A stretch of 19,436 nt of DNA, from positions 1-19,436 of the forward strand of contig DAOVIO010000066.1 of assembly GCA_030673645.1 (NCBI GenBank). The letters run 5' to 3'. Numbering within the stretch: position 1 is the stretch's first letter; each line of letters starts with the position of its first letter. Source of the stretch: JAGLSB01 sp023135955. GTDB taxonomy: Bacteria; Bacteroidota; Bacteroidia; Bacteroidales; GCA-2748055. A model generated the notes under the pieces. That model was given only the letters and a program-made list of their open reading frames with translations. It did not search any database and was not told the origin of the DNA. Below, one piece after another: positions 7,157-13,203 of the stretch. The position numbers and the translations under genes are program-made.

Positions 7157-7188
7157 GGTTTTAAATTTAATGATTATTATTTAATTCT

Positions 7189-7256
7189 ACCGAAACATTA
7201 CCGAAACATTTTCTTCATTTCACTGCATTCTACTTCATAGTAGATAAACATAGTAG
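7189..7256. repeat. Tandem 11-bp and spaced 8-bp direct repeats next to integrase (probable arm-type sites)
   Basis: ACCGAAACATT occurs twice back to back (7189-7199 and 7200-7210), and CATAGTAG occurs twice 13 bases apart (7236-7243 and 7249-7256). They sit between the integrase start and the tRNA-derived repeat at 7326, where tyrosine recombinases bind arm sites and excisionases bind. The region 7157-7325 has no gene. Confidence 0.5.
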
Positions 7257-7325
7257 TACTTTATATGCCTGGTAATTAGAGAAATAAGAGGAGTTAGTGT
7301 GCAAGTAATTGCAGTAAAGTTAGTT

Positions 7326-7342
7326 CGGCTCCGGGTACAAAA
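7326..7342 (+). repeat. 17-bp tRNA-Leu 3'-end repeat (probable element attachment site)
   Basis: CGGCTCCGGGTACAAAA equals the 3' end of a tRNA-Leu (last bases of the T stem, 3' acceptor strand, discriminator) and recurs exactly at 7796-7812. It lies 170 bases from the integrase start, the usual spacing for an att site of a tRNA-targeting tyrosine recombinase. The left end of the element, and the intact tRNA expected there, are outside the window. Confidence 0.6.
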
Positions 7343-7392
7343 GAGCGAGATCCATCCGATAGCTATCGGATTGGAAATCGCTCTTTTTTTTT
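7343..7392 (+). terminator. Intrinsic terminator with a palindrome embedded in its stem
   Basis: GAGCGA (7343-7348) pairs with TCGCTC (7378-7383) followed by nine T (7384-7392). The upper stem is the 18-bp palindrome ATCCGATAGCTATCGGAT (7354-7371), a variant of the palindrome found three times in the tRNA-like sequence at 7685-7808. It follows the tRNA-Leu 3' fragment directly, as a tRNA terminator would. Confidence 0.75.
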
Positions 7393-7398
7393 AGTTCA

Positions 7399-7680
7399 AT
7401 GGCTACAATCTATATCCTATATTCGCAATCAATGGACACCTACTATACCGGTAGTTGTCTTGATTTGGAAAAAAGACTCATTCAACATAAGGATAAAGAA
7501 TTTAGTTCCAGCTTCACCTCTAAGGCTGATGATTGGAAACTCTTCCTGAAAATTGATGGACTAGAATATAATCAGGCCCGAAAAATCGAGGCTCACATTA
7601 AGAAAATGAAAAGCAAAGAGTACATTAAAAATCTTGTTAAGTACCCCGATATCGTTAAGCGGTTGAAACAAAAATTTTGA
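7399..7680 (+). CDS. GIY-YIG nuclease family protein (93 aa)
   Basis: A compact single-domain GIY-YIG endonuclease of UvrC/URI type. The first strand carries IYILYS (4-9) in place of the GIY motif and YYTGS (15-19) in place of YIG, followed by the catalytic arginine Arg26 (LEKRLIQH) and the metal-binding glutamate Glu64 (ARKIEAHIKK). The length is typical for the stand-alone family, whose in vivo role is generally unknown; relatives include homing endonucleases. It starts just after a terminator, so its transcription is probably weak or comes from within that region. The stop codon is directly followed by the tRNA-Leu-like sequence that has lost its 5' acceptor strand. The gene is thus flanked by tRNA-Leu fragments on both sides, which suggests insertion at, or mobility through, a tRNA gene. 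Confidence 0.88.
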   Translation: MATIYILYSQSMDTYYTGSCLDLEKRLIQHKDKEFSSSFTSKADDWKLFLKIDGLEYNQARKIEAHIKKMKSKEYIKNLVKYPDIVKRLKQKF

Positions 7681-7691
7681 CTAGATGGCGG

Positions 7692-7709
7692 TCCCGATAG
7701 CTATCGGGA
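7692..7709. repeat. 18-bp palindrome copy, D-loop position
   Basis: TCCCGATAGCTATCGGGA, a perfect palindrome with AGCT at its centre. It replaces the D-loop bases (usually AAT or AATT) between GGCGG and TGGTAGACGC of the tRNA-Leu-like sequence. Confidence 0.9.
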
Positions 7710-7734
7710 TGGTAGACGCGCTGGTCTCAAACAC

Positions 7735-7754
7735 CTCCCGATAGCTATCGGGAG
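7735..7754. repeat. 18-bp palindrome copy, anticodon/variable-arm junction
   Basis: The same 18-mer, extended by one base pair to CTCCCGATAGCTATCGGGAG. It lies between the 3' side of the anticodon stem (ACACC) and the variable arm (GACCTCACGGTC). Confidence 0.9.
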
Positions 7755-7775
7755 ACCTCACGGTCGTGCCGGTTC

Positions 7776-7795
7776 GTCCCGATAGCTATCGGGAC
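7776..7795. repeat. 18-bp palindrome copy, T-loop position
   Basis: The same 18-mer, extended by one base pair to GTCCCGATAGCTATCGGGAC. It sits after TTCG in the T loop, directly before the 3' half of the T stem (CCGGC). Confidence 0.9.
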
Positions 7796-7812
7796 CGGCT
7801 CCGGGTACAAAA
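7796..7812 (+). repeat. Second copy of the 17-bp tRNA-Leu 3'-end repeat
   Basis: CGGCTCCGGGTACAAAA is identical to 7326-7342. The two copies bracket the nuclease gene and most of the tRNA-like sequence as direct repeats 470 bases apart. Confidence 0.85.
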
Positions 7813-7862
7813 TACAGAGTGAGAGTGAAGAGCGAGAGCGGAGAACGACACTCTGTATTTTT
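7811..7862 (+). terminator. Intrinsic terminator after the tRNA-Leu-like sequence
   Basis: TACAGAGTG (7813-7821) and CACTCTGTA (7849-7857) form a 9-bp stem, extended by A-T pairs, followed by TTTTT (7858-7862). The loop is purine-rich (GAGTGAAGAGCGAGAG) and a pyrimidine-rich partial complement follows at 7863-7885, so an alternative longer fold is possible. Confidence 0.7.
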
Positions 7863-7916
7863 CTTCGCTCTCACTCTGACTCTCATACTTCCCAAATAAA
7901 TATTATGTTTGACTCC

Positions 7917-7942
7917 TCCCAATAGGTATTGGAACCGGGTAC
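7917..7942 (+). repeat. Diverged palindrome plus third tRNA-end-like remnant
   Basis: TCCCAATAGGTATTGGAA (7917-7934) is a diverged relative of the 18-bp palindrome, and CCGGGTAC (7935-7942) matches the last bases of the tRNA-Leu 3' end; a run of A follows as in the other two copies. The order palindrome, CCGGGTAC, A-run, hairpin repeats that at 7777-7862. A shorter match, so chance is possible. Confidence 0.5.
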
Positions 7943-7943
7943 T

Positions 7944-7993
7944 AAAAAAAGACCATGAACAATGGCCCATTGACCATAGTTTGTGGTTTTTTT
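7944..7993 (+). terminator. Imperfect hairpin with flanking A and T runs
   Basis: An A-run (7944-7950) followed by GACCATGAACAATGGCCC is partly complementary to GGCCCATTGACCATAGTTTG and GTGGTTTTTTT (to 7993). It is an imperfect stem ending in seven T, upstream of the deaminase gene. Its position argues against translation starting within it. Confidence 0.45.
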
Positions 7994-8080
7994 ATGAGGC
8001 GATGCATACTTCGCCTTTACACCACTCATTTCCACAGAATTATATTATATTTGCTCACCTGTATTAAAAACAGTTTGAAA

Positions 8081-8506
8081 GTGGACCACAAACAATTAAA
8101 ATTCGATAAAAGATATCTTCAGATGGCCAAAATATGGGCACAGAATTCTCATTGTAAAAGAAGACAAGTTGGAGCTTTGCTTGTTAAAGAGAAAATGATT
8201 ATTTCTGATGGATATAATGGTACGCCTGCGGGTTTTGAGAATAATTGTGAGGATGAAAATAATGTAACCAAGGCTTACGTACTTCATGCAGAGGCTAACG
8301 CCATTACAAAGGTTGCCAAGTCTAATAATTCCAGTGAGCAGAGTACTCTTTACGTTACTACATCCCCATGCATAGAATGTTCTAAATTAATTATTCAGGC
8401 AGGAATTGAACGAGTAGTATTTTCTGAACTTTATCATATGAATGAAGGTTTGAAATTATTAGAACGAGCAGGAATTCTTGTCAATCATTTTCCAATTGAG
8501 GAATAA
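8081..8506 (+). CDS. dCMP / cytidine deaminase family protein (141 aa)
   Basis: A zinc-dependent deaminase of the dCMP deaminase (ComEB-like) type: the zinc ligands and proton shuttle are His69 and Glu71 in HAEANAI, and Cys97 and Cys100 in PCIEC. Other family features are CKRRQVGALLV and ISDGYNGTPAGFEN. It probably converts dCMP to dUMP for thymidylate synthesis in the cytoplasm. The frame stays open upstream to an ATG at 7955, but that extension overlaps a hairpin and has a hydrophobic translation unlike the family, so GTG at 8081 is chosen; it gives the usual short leader before LKFDKRYLQMAKIWAQNS. An internal ATG at 8123 is less likely. The CtpA-type protease gene starts 19 bases downstream, suggesting one operon. 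Confidence 0.88.
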   Translation: MDHKQLKFDKRYLQMAKIWAQNSHCKRRQVGALLVKEKMIISDGYNGTPAGFENNCEDENNVTKAYVLHAEANAITKVAKSNNSSEQSTLYVTTSPCIECSKLIIQAGIERVVFSELYHMNEGLKLLERAGILVNHFPIEE

Positions 8507-8525
8507 ATCTTTAAAAATTGAGCTA

Positions 8526-10166
8526 ATGACTCCAAAAAAAAATATTCTCCCCCTGATTTTTTCGATGTTATTAATAACCGGTATTCTTATTGGAAATTGG
8601 TATGGATCAAATTATTCCAAATCCAATACTTTCCCATCCATTCTGAATAAGCTGAAACAAAGTGGAGATAAAGAGATTAGCTTTTCACTTCTTCCCCGCA
8701 CGAATAAGGTCTCAACTATTTTATCTTATATTGAAAATGAATATGTTGATACTGTTGATATTTCAGTTTTAACTGAGGCTGCGATTCCTCCGCTGGTTGA
8801 GAAATTAGATCCGCATTCAATATATATACCTGCCCGCGAATTGCAAAAATTTAATGAACCTCTAACCGGAAACTTCAGTGGCATAGGAATTCAATTCAAT
8901 ATGATTAATGATACTATTGCTATTATTAATACTATTCCTAACGGACCTTCAGAAATTGTAGGAATCCATGCTGGCGACAGGATTATTTTGGTTGATGATT
9001 CACTGGTTGCAGGACAGAATATTAATAGCGATAATATTGTAAAAATGTTAAAGGGGCTAAAAGGAACTACTGTAAAAGTAAGTATCGCCCGAAGAAATGA
9101 AAAGGAATTATTAGAGTTTGAAATAACACGTGACGATATTCCATTATATTCTGTCGATGTAGCTTATATGATAAATTCTAAAACAGGCTACCTGAAAATC
9201 AGCACTTTTGCCCAAACTACTTATAATGAATTTATTGAAGGCATAAATAAATTGCATGAAGAGGGTATGACAAAGTTAATCCTTGATTTAAGAGGAAATG
9301 GTGGCGGACTGATGGATCCGGCAATACATATTGCAGATCAGTTTTTGAGTGAAGGGAAATTAATTGTATATACTCAAGGGAAATCAAGACCTAAACATGA
9401 GTTCAGGTCAACTGCCAAAGGAATTTGCAAAGAAGATGAAGTAATAATTCTTATTGATGAATTTTCAGCTTCGGCAAGTGAAATTCTGGCCGGGGCACTT
9501 CAGGATAATGACAGGGGAACCATTGTTGGACGAAGATCTTTTGGGAAAGGTCTTGTTCAGGAACAAATTGAATTCAAAGATGGTTCAGCCCTGAGACTCA
9601 CTATTGCCAGATATTATACTCCTACCGGAAGAAGCATCCAAAAGCCTTATGATGAAAATAAGGAAGATTATTACAGCGATATCCATAATCGTTTTATAAA
9701 CCATGAATTTGAAAATTCTGACAGCATACATTTTGCCGATTCTCTAAAATATATTACACCAGAAGGTAAAACAGTTTATGGCGGAGGCGGAATTATGCCT
9801 GATATTTTTATTGGAATTGACACAACCGGAACTTCACCATACTTTAACCGCGTCAGAAATCTTGGCTTAATTTATCGTTTTGCTTTTGATTTTACGGATA
9901 AGCATAGAAGTAATTTAATGGAAATGGAGGACTTAAGCAGTCTTGTGAAATATCTGGATAAGTCATCTTATTTCAATGATTTTATATCTTACGCCAAGGA
10001 CAAAGGGGTTAACCCTAACTACCGGGAAATTGAAATATCAAGGATCATAATTTCTTCCCAACTTAAAGCCTATATTGCTCGAAATATTATGGATAATGAT
10101 GGCTTCTATCCTATAATTCGTGATGTCGACCTGACACTCCTTGATGCTGAGAAAATGTTTGATTAG
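8526..10166 (+). CDS. ctpA: C-terminal processing peptidase, S41 family (546 aa)
   Basis: An exported, membrane-anchored serine protease that trims C-termini of envelope proteins. With the ATG at 8526, residues 6-25 form a signal anchor (ILPLIFSMLLITGILIGNWY), followed by a helical N-terminal region, a PDZ domain (about 113-190, with FSGIGIQF and GDRIILVDDSLV) and the S41 catalytic core. The catalytic Ser316 lies in FSASASEILAGAL and Lys341 in GRRSFGKGLVQ, with the 25-residue spacing typical of CtpA-type dyads. A C-terminal tail of about 170 residues follows. An alternative ATG at 8478 would overlap the deaminase gene and add residues before the signal anchor, so it is rejected. The gene follows the deaminase by 19 bases, and a large inverted repeat with a T-run ends the unit. 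Confidence 0.92.
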   Translation: MTPKKNILPLIFSMLLITGILIGNWYGSNYSKSNTFPSILNKLKQSGDKEISFSLLPRTNKVSTILSYIENEYVDTVDISVLTEAAIPPLVEKLDPHSIYIPARELQKFNEPLTGNFSGIGIQFNMINDTIAIINTIPNGPSEIVGIHAGDRIILVDDSLVAGQNINSDNIVKMLKGLKGTTVKVSIARRNEKELLEFEITRDDIPLYSVDVAYMINSKTGYLKISTFAQTTYNEFIEGINKLHEEGMTKLILDLRGNGGGLMDPAIHIADQFLSEGKLIVYTQGKSRPKHEFRSTAKGICKEDEVIILIDEFSASASEILAGALQDNDRGTIVGRRSFGKGLVQEQIEFKDGSALRLTIARYYTPTGRSIQKPYDENKEDYYSDIHNRFINHEFENSDSIHFADSLKYITPEGKTVYGGGGIMPDIFIGIDTTGTSPYFNRVRNLGLIYRFAFDFTDKHRSNLMEMEDLSSLVKYLDKSSYFNDFISYAKDKGVNPNYREIEISRIIISSQLKAYIARNIMDNDGFYPIIRDVDLTLLDAEKMFD

Positions 10167-10170
10167 ATGG

Positions 10171-10318
10171 GTTTGTGGTTTGAAGAGGTTTCAAGTTTCA
10201 GGTTGAGTCAACATCAATCTTTGAATAACGACTGAAAGGAATTAAATTGATACTAAAAGGAGCAAACCTGAAACAACGACTGAAAGGAGTTAAACCTCTT
10301 CAAACTTCAAACTTTTTT
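10171..10318. terminator. Large composite inverted repeat after the protease gene
   Basis: GTTTG...AGAGGTTT (10171-10191) pairs with AAACCTCTTC...CAAAC (10292-10312), 19 of 21 positions matching. Inside, GTTTCAGGTT (10195-10204) pairs perfectly with AACCTGAAAC (10265-10274). A 20-bp direct repeat with one mismatch (10227-10246 and 10275-10294, AACGACTGAAAGG...) lies within. Six T follow (10313-10318). It may act as a terminator, but its size and internal repeats suggest a remnant of a mobile palindromic repeat. Confidence 0.5.
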
Positions 10319-10334
10319 CCCCATTAAACCTTTT

Positions 10335-10342
10335 TACTTTTG
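10335..10342 (+). promoter_or_regulatory. Probable -7 promoter element for the Spy-like gene
   Basis: TACTTTTG matches the Bacteroidota -7 consensus TAnnTTTG and lies 34 bases before the ATG at 10377. The expected -33 TTTG is replaced by a T-run, so the match is partial. Confidence 0.45.
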
Positions 10343-10376
10343 TTGCATCAAAGGATGGAACAAAAAAATATAAATC

Positions 10377-10877
10377 ATGAAAAAATTAATTCTATTTACA
10401 ACAGCACTATTTCTGGGATTTTCAGTTTTATCTGCCCAGCCAAACAAAATGCCTATACGTCAGGGAAGTGAATTTTCTCAAAGAGGTATGGGTATTCAAA
10501 ATCCAAATTGCAGATTAGATCTTACAGAAGAGCAGCAAGAACAAATGAAAGATCTCCGCCTTGAGCATCAAAATAACGTAATGACAATTAAAAATGAGAT
10601 GGGCGTACTTGCTGCAGAGCAAAAGGTATTGATGTCAGGTGATGACCAAAACTTAAACGATATCAATAAGAAAATTGACGAGATGCAAGTTTTAAGAACA
10701 GACTTATTAAAAATGAGTGTTAAACACAGACTTGAAGTAAGAGATTTATTAACAGACGAACAAAAAGTTCTTTTTGATAGTAAAAAGGTAGGCTCGCAAA
10801 AGAAATTCAAAGGAAAATCACAAGGAATGAGAAATTCAAGAAATTGCAGATATAATCAATGTTATTATCGCAGATAA
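10377..10877 (+). CDS. Spy/CpxP-like periplasmic LTxxQ-motif protein (166 aa)
   Basis: A signal peptide (1-20, cleaved after SVLSA) precedes a helical domain with two LTxxQ-type motifs, LTEEQQEQMKDL (49-60) and LTDEQKVLF (125-133), the hallmark of the Spy/CpxP/heavy-metal-resistance family of periplasmic chaperones and envelope-stress sensors. Between them is a long amphipathic helical stretch rich in Q, E and K. The C-terminus is unusual: a basic, Arg/Tyr/Cys-rich tail (NSRNCRYNQCYYRR, 153-166) with two cysteines. It stands alone, with its own promoter-like element upstream and a strong terminator downstream. Chaperone or metal-stress function is inferred from the family. Confidence 0.8.
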   Translation: MKKLILFTTALFLGFSVLSAQPNKMPIRQGSEFSQRGMGIQNPNCRLDLTEEQQEQMKDLRLEHQNNVMTIKNEMGVLAAEQKVLMSGDDQNLNDINKKIDEMQVLRTDLLKMSVKHRLEVRDLLTDEQKVLFDSKKVGSQKKFKGKSQGMRNSRNCRYNQCYYRR

Positions 10878-10908
10878 AAATGTAGTTTTATATAAAAATA
10901 ATCATAAT

Positions 10909-10953
10909 TCGCAAGGAGGGTAAATCAATATTACTTTTCTTGCGATTTTTTTT
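10909..10953 (+). terminator. Intrinsic terminator of the Spy-like gene
   Basis: TCGCAAG (10909-10915) pairs with CTTGCGA (10939-10945), and G-T and A-T pairs lengthen the stem to about 15 bp. Eight T follow (10946-10953). It also separates the convergent hydrolase gene. Confidence 0.85.
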
Positions 10954-10971
10954 ATTTTGAACCTTCATCAG

Positions 10972-11775
10972 CTACGGCTTGTGTTTTTCAAAAAATTCAC
11001 CAAGAATAATAATCGACTTTTTTTGCTCCTCAATAAAGCCCATATGTCCGCTTTTCTCCAAGGCTGAAACTTCAAGATTTGCAGCCTTTTTTTGAATATT
11101 CTGAATAACCTCAAAAGGGATATAATTATCTTTTTTACCTGCTATTATTAATAACGGAATTTTATCATCCAATAGAAGTTCACATCTGTCAGGTCTTTCC
11201 TTCATCCCATTTAATATGGCGCAAATTCCCTTTTCAGTAGTTTTGAGGGCAATTTTCTTTGCTCTTTCAACTTCACCGGAATAGATATCCAGATTCTCAT
11301 CAGCAAATGCACGAGGTATATTTGTATTTACGATTAATTCCTTCTTTCCATTCTTTACAAGCTGTATTTCCCTGGATCTGTTTTCACGCTTTTCTTTAGT
11401 ATCAGGTAAGCATGTAGAGTGAAACAGCACGCAGGAATTAACAGAAGATTGAAATGCTTCTCTGAAAGCCATTGCAACATATCCTCCCATAGAATGACCA
11501 ACAATGTGCATTTTTTTCAAGCCAATTGAATCCGTTACAGCATGCACTGCTTCTGCCAGCTCATCCATTCTATGAACTTTTGAGAAGACATCTGATTCTC
11601 CATGTCCCGGAATATCAAGACATACAACAAAATATCTCTCGCTTAATTTTTCAGCAAATCCATCCCATATATCCAGAGATTCAAGATATCCATGTAATAA
11701 TACAACAGCTTCATTATCTATATTTCCAATACTTTTGTACCTTATTTTTATCCCTCTAAATTCAATAAAATCCAT
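10972..11775 (-). CDS. Alpha/beta fold hydrolase (267 aa)
   Basis: A cytoplasmic alpha/beta hydrolase with an intact catalytic triad: nucleophile Ser95 in GHSMGG (93-98), Asp216 in AGKKDNYIP and His244 in SGHMGF, plus the oxyanion-hole HG at 28-29 (LLHGYL). The order and spacing match small esterases, lactonases and related enzymes. The substrate cannot be told. It starts three bases after the stop of the aminopeptidase gene at 11779, so the two are co-transcribed from the minus strand; a functional link is possible but not shown. It converges on the Spy-like gene at a shared terminator region. Confidence 0.88.
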   Translation of the reverse strand: MDFIEFRGIKIRYKSIGNIDNEAVVLLHGYLESLDIWDGFAEKLSERYFVVCLDIPGHGESDVFSKVHRMDELAEAVHAVTDSIGLKKMHIVGHSMGGYVAMAFREAFQSSVNSCVLFHSTCLPDTKEKRENRSREIQLVKNGKKELIVNTNIPRAFADENLDIYSGEVERAKKIALKTTEKGICAILNGMKERPDRCELLLDDKIPLLIIAGKKDNYIPFEVIQNIQKKAANLEVSALEKSGHMGFIEEQKKSIIILGEFFEKHKP

Positions 11776-11778
11776 TAC

Positions 11779-13077
11779 TTATCTATATTTCATCATTAGT
11801 TTTTCAATTTCAATTCTCGCTGAGGGAATGTGGCTCATTAAATCCTTATTCCCATCCTTTGTAATCAAAATATCATTTTCTATTCGAATCCCTAAATTTT
11901 CCTCTTCAATATAAATTCCCGGCTCACATGTAAAAATCATTCCCGGTAAAAATACTGATTCTTTATCATATACATCATGAACATCAAGTCCGAGTGAATG
12001 CCCTGTTCCATGAATATAATATTTAAACCACAAAGGATCCGGATCATTATTTTCTTCAAAATCTTTCTGAGAATATAATCCAAGATCAATATGAAATTGT
12101 TTCATCCATTCACCTACTTTCTTGTGAACATCAGTCATTCTTCTACCTGGCTCCATTAAATTAATGGCTTTCTTGAAAATTTCATGCAAACCATCGTAAA
12201 CTTCTGCCTGTCGATCAGAAAATTTACCATTTGCCGGAATGGTTCTCGTACAATCGGCAGCATAATTATTATACTCAGCCCCAAAATCCATTAAAACCAA
12301 ATCTCCATCCTTACAGATTTGATTATTTTCTGTATAATGCAAAGTACAAGCATTATTTCCTGAACCAATTATTGGAAGATATGCATGACCTGCATTTGCT
12401 TTGACAAATTCATAAGTAATTTCAGCCTCAACTTCTTTTTCAAACATGCCAGGGCTTATTTGCTGAAGAACCCTGGAAAATGCAGCACCGGTAATTTCAC
12501 ATGCTTTTTCTATCTCCTTAATCTCTTCTTTTTCCTTAATTACCCTCAGGTCTCTGAGTATTGGCGCCAATCGTTTATAAGAATGCAAAGGAAAATGGTC
12601 AATTATTTTCTTTGAGACACGGTAATCCTTTGTTTCAATCTCCGGATTAAACTTTGGAATTTCTGGAATATTGAGATAAATGCTCTCCGAATTCTGAATC
12701 ATCTCTCTTCTATATTTTTCAAAACTTTCCAAATATTGAATATTCTTAATTCCTGATATATCCCTGGCTTCTTCAATACTTAGTTTATGACCAATCCATG
12801 TTTCCATTAAAGGAGTGGGCTTGATAATAAACAATATTTCTCTTAAAGATGAATCCGAATGAGTTGGGTTAACCATAAGTATAGATTTCTCCTGCTCAAT
12901 TCCGGTAAGGTAAAAAAAGTCTGAACTCTGGCGGTATGGAAAAAACTGATCTCCATTTCTTGGCATTTCATCATTGGAAAAAACGAAATAGCCAGAGCCT
13001 TTCAATATTTTCTGACCCAATTTAAATCTATTCTTAATAAATAGTTTCTTATTGATTTTCTGATATTTCGGAATCAT
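11779..13077 (-). CDS. pepP: Xaa-Pro aminopeptidase (M24B, 432 aa)
   Basis: A creatinase-fold metallopeptidase that removes N-terminal residues preceding proline. The AMP_N domain (about 5-140, with YRQSSDFFYLTGI at 48-60) is followed by the M24 catalytic domain with the dimetal ligands Asp264 and Asp275 (MDFGAEYNNYAADCTRT), His360 (HGTGHSLGLDVHD), Glu385 (CEPGIYI) and Glu400 (RIENDILI). All are present. The length fits the bacterial PepP family. It heads a two-gene operon with the hydrolase and is divergent from sdhC across 126 bases. A -7-like element TACATTTG (minus strand, 13112-13119) lies 35 bases before the start. Confidence 0.93.
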   Translation of the reverse strand: MIPKYQKINKKLFIKNRFKLGQKILKGSGYFVFSNDEMPRNGDQFFPYRQSSDFFYLTGIEQEKSILMVNPTHSDSSLREILFIIKPTPLMETWIGHKLSIEEARDISGIKNIQYLESFEKYRREMIQNSESIYLNIPEIPKFNPEIETKDYRVSKKIIDHFPLHSYKRLAPILRDLRVIKEKEEIKEIEKACEITGAAFSRVLQQISPGMFEKEVEAEITYEFVKANAGHAYLPIIGSGNNACTLHYTENNQICKDGDLVLMDFGAEYNNYAADCTRTIPANGKFSDRQAEVYDGLHEIFKKAINLMEPGRRMTDVHKKVGEWMKQFHIDLGLYSQKDFEENNDPDPLWFKYYIHGTGHSLGLDVHDVYDKESVFLPGMIFTCEPGIYIEEENLGIRIENDILITKDGNKDLMSHIPSARIEIEKLMMKYR

Positions 13078-13100
13078 AAACTTCTGCTTATTCTTAACTA

Positions 13101-13130
13101 TTTGTAAAACACAAATGTATGTGAATTTTG
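13101..13130 (+). promoter_or_regulatory. Candidate sdhCAB promoter
   Basis: TTTG (13101-13104), an 18-base spacer and GAATTTTG (13123-13130) approximate the Bacteroidota TTTG-N19-TAnnTTTG promoter. An alternative -7 is TACTTTAG at 13146-13153. Either would give a leader of roughly 45-70 bases before sdhC at 13204. The overlap with the divergent pepP element allows mutual interference. Confidence 0.35.
13112..13119 (-). promoter_or_regulatory. Probable -7 promoter element for pepP
   Basis: Read on the minus strand, TACATTTG is a perfect match to the Bacteroidota TAnnTTTG element, 34 bases before the pepP ATG. No good -33 TTTG is seen at the expected spacing. It overlaps the region of the divergent sdh promoter. 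Confidence 0.5.
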
Positions 13131-13203
13131 TAATAAGATATTTATTACTTTAGTCGAAATTAACATTTTGATAACAATTTTTCGCATCAAATAATATTAT
13201 CTT

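Larger units (their letters stand above)
7685..7808 (+). pseudogene. tRNA-Leu(CAA)-like sequence interrupted by three palindromes
   Basis: With the palindromes set aside, the remaining blocks read as a bacterial tRNA-Leu: D-arm ATGGCGG ... TGGTAGACGCGC, anticodon arm TGGTCTCAAACACC with a CAA anticodon in loop CTCAAAC, long variable arm GACCTCACGGTC, T stem GCCGG/CCGGC with TTCG, then the acceptor 3' strand TCCGGGT and discriminator A. Exact copies of an 18-bp palindrome occupy the D loop (7692-7709), the anticodon/variable junction (7736-7753) and the T loop (7777-7794). The 5' acceptor strand that should pair with TCCGGGT is missing: the bases before ATGGCGG are GACTAG, next to the nuclease stop codon. 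It should not form a normal tRNA, so it is called a pseudogene. Confidence 0.7.

Noticed and set aside
7692..7795. The three palindromes as a CRISPR array
   Set aside because: Only three repeats of 18 bp, with unequal spacers (26 and 23 bases) that are clearly tRNA parts, and no cas genes nearby.
7685..7808. A functional intron-containing tRNA
   Set aside because: Self-splicing introns are hundreds of bases long; 18-bp palindromes are not introns, and the 5' acceptor strand is missing.
7758..7970. Open frame of 70 residues on the minus strand across the tRNA-like region
   Set aside because: It runs through palindromes and terminators, and its translation is just a reading of those repeats.
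7955..8080. Upstream extension of the deaminase gene to ATG 7955
   Set aside because: The added 42 residues are hydrophobic, unlike the family, and overlap a hairpin; GTG at 8081 gives the usual family start.
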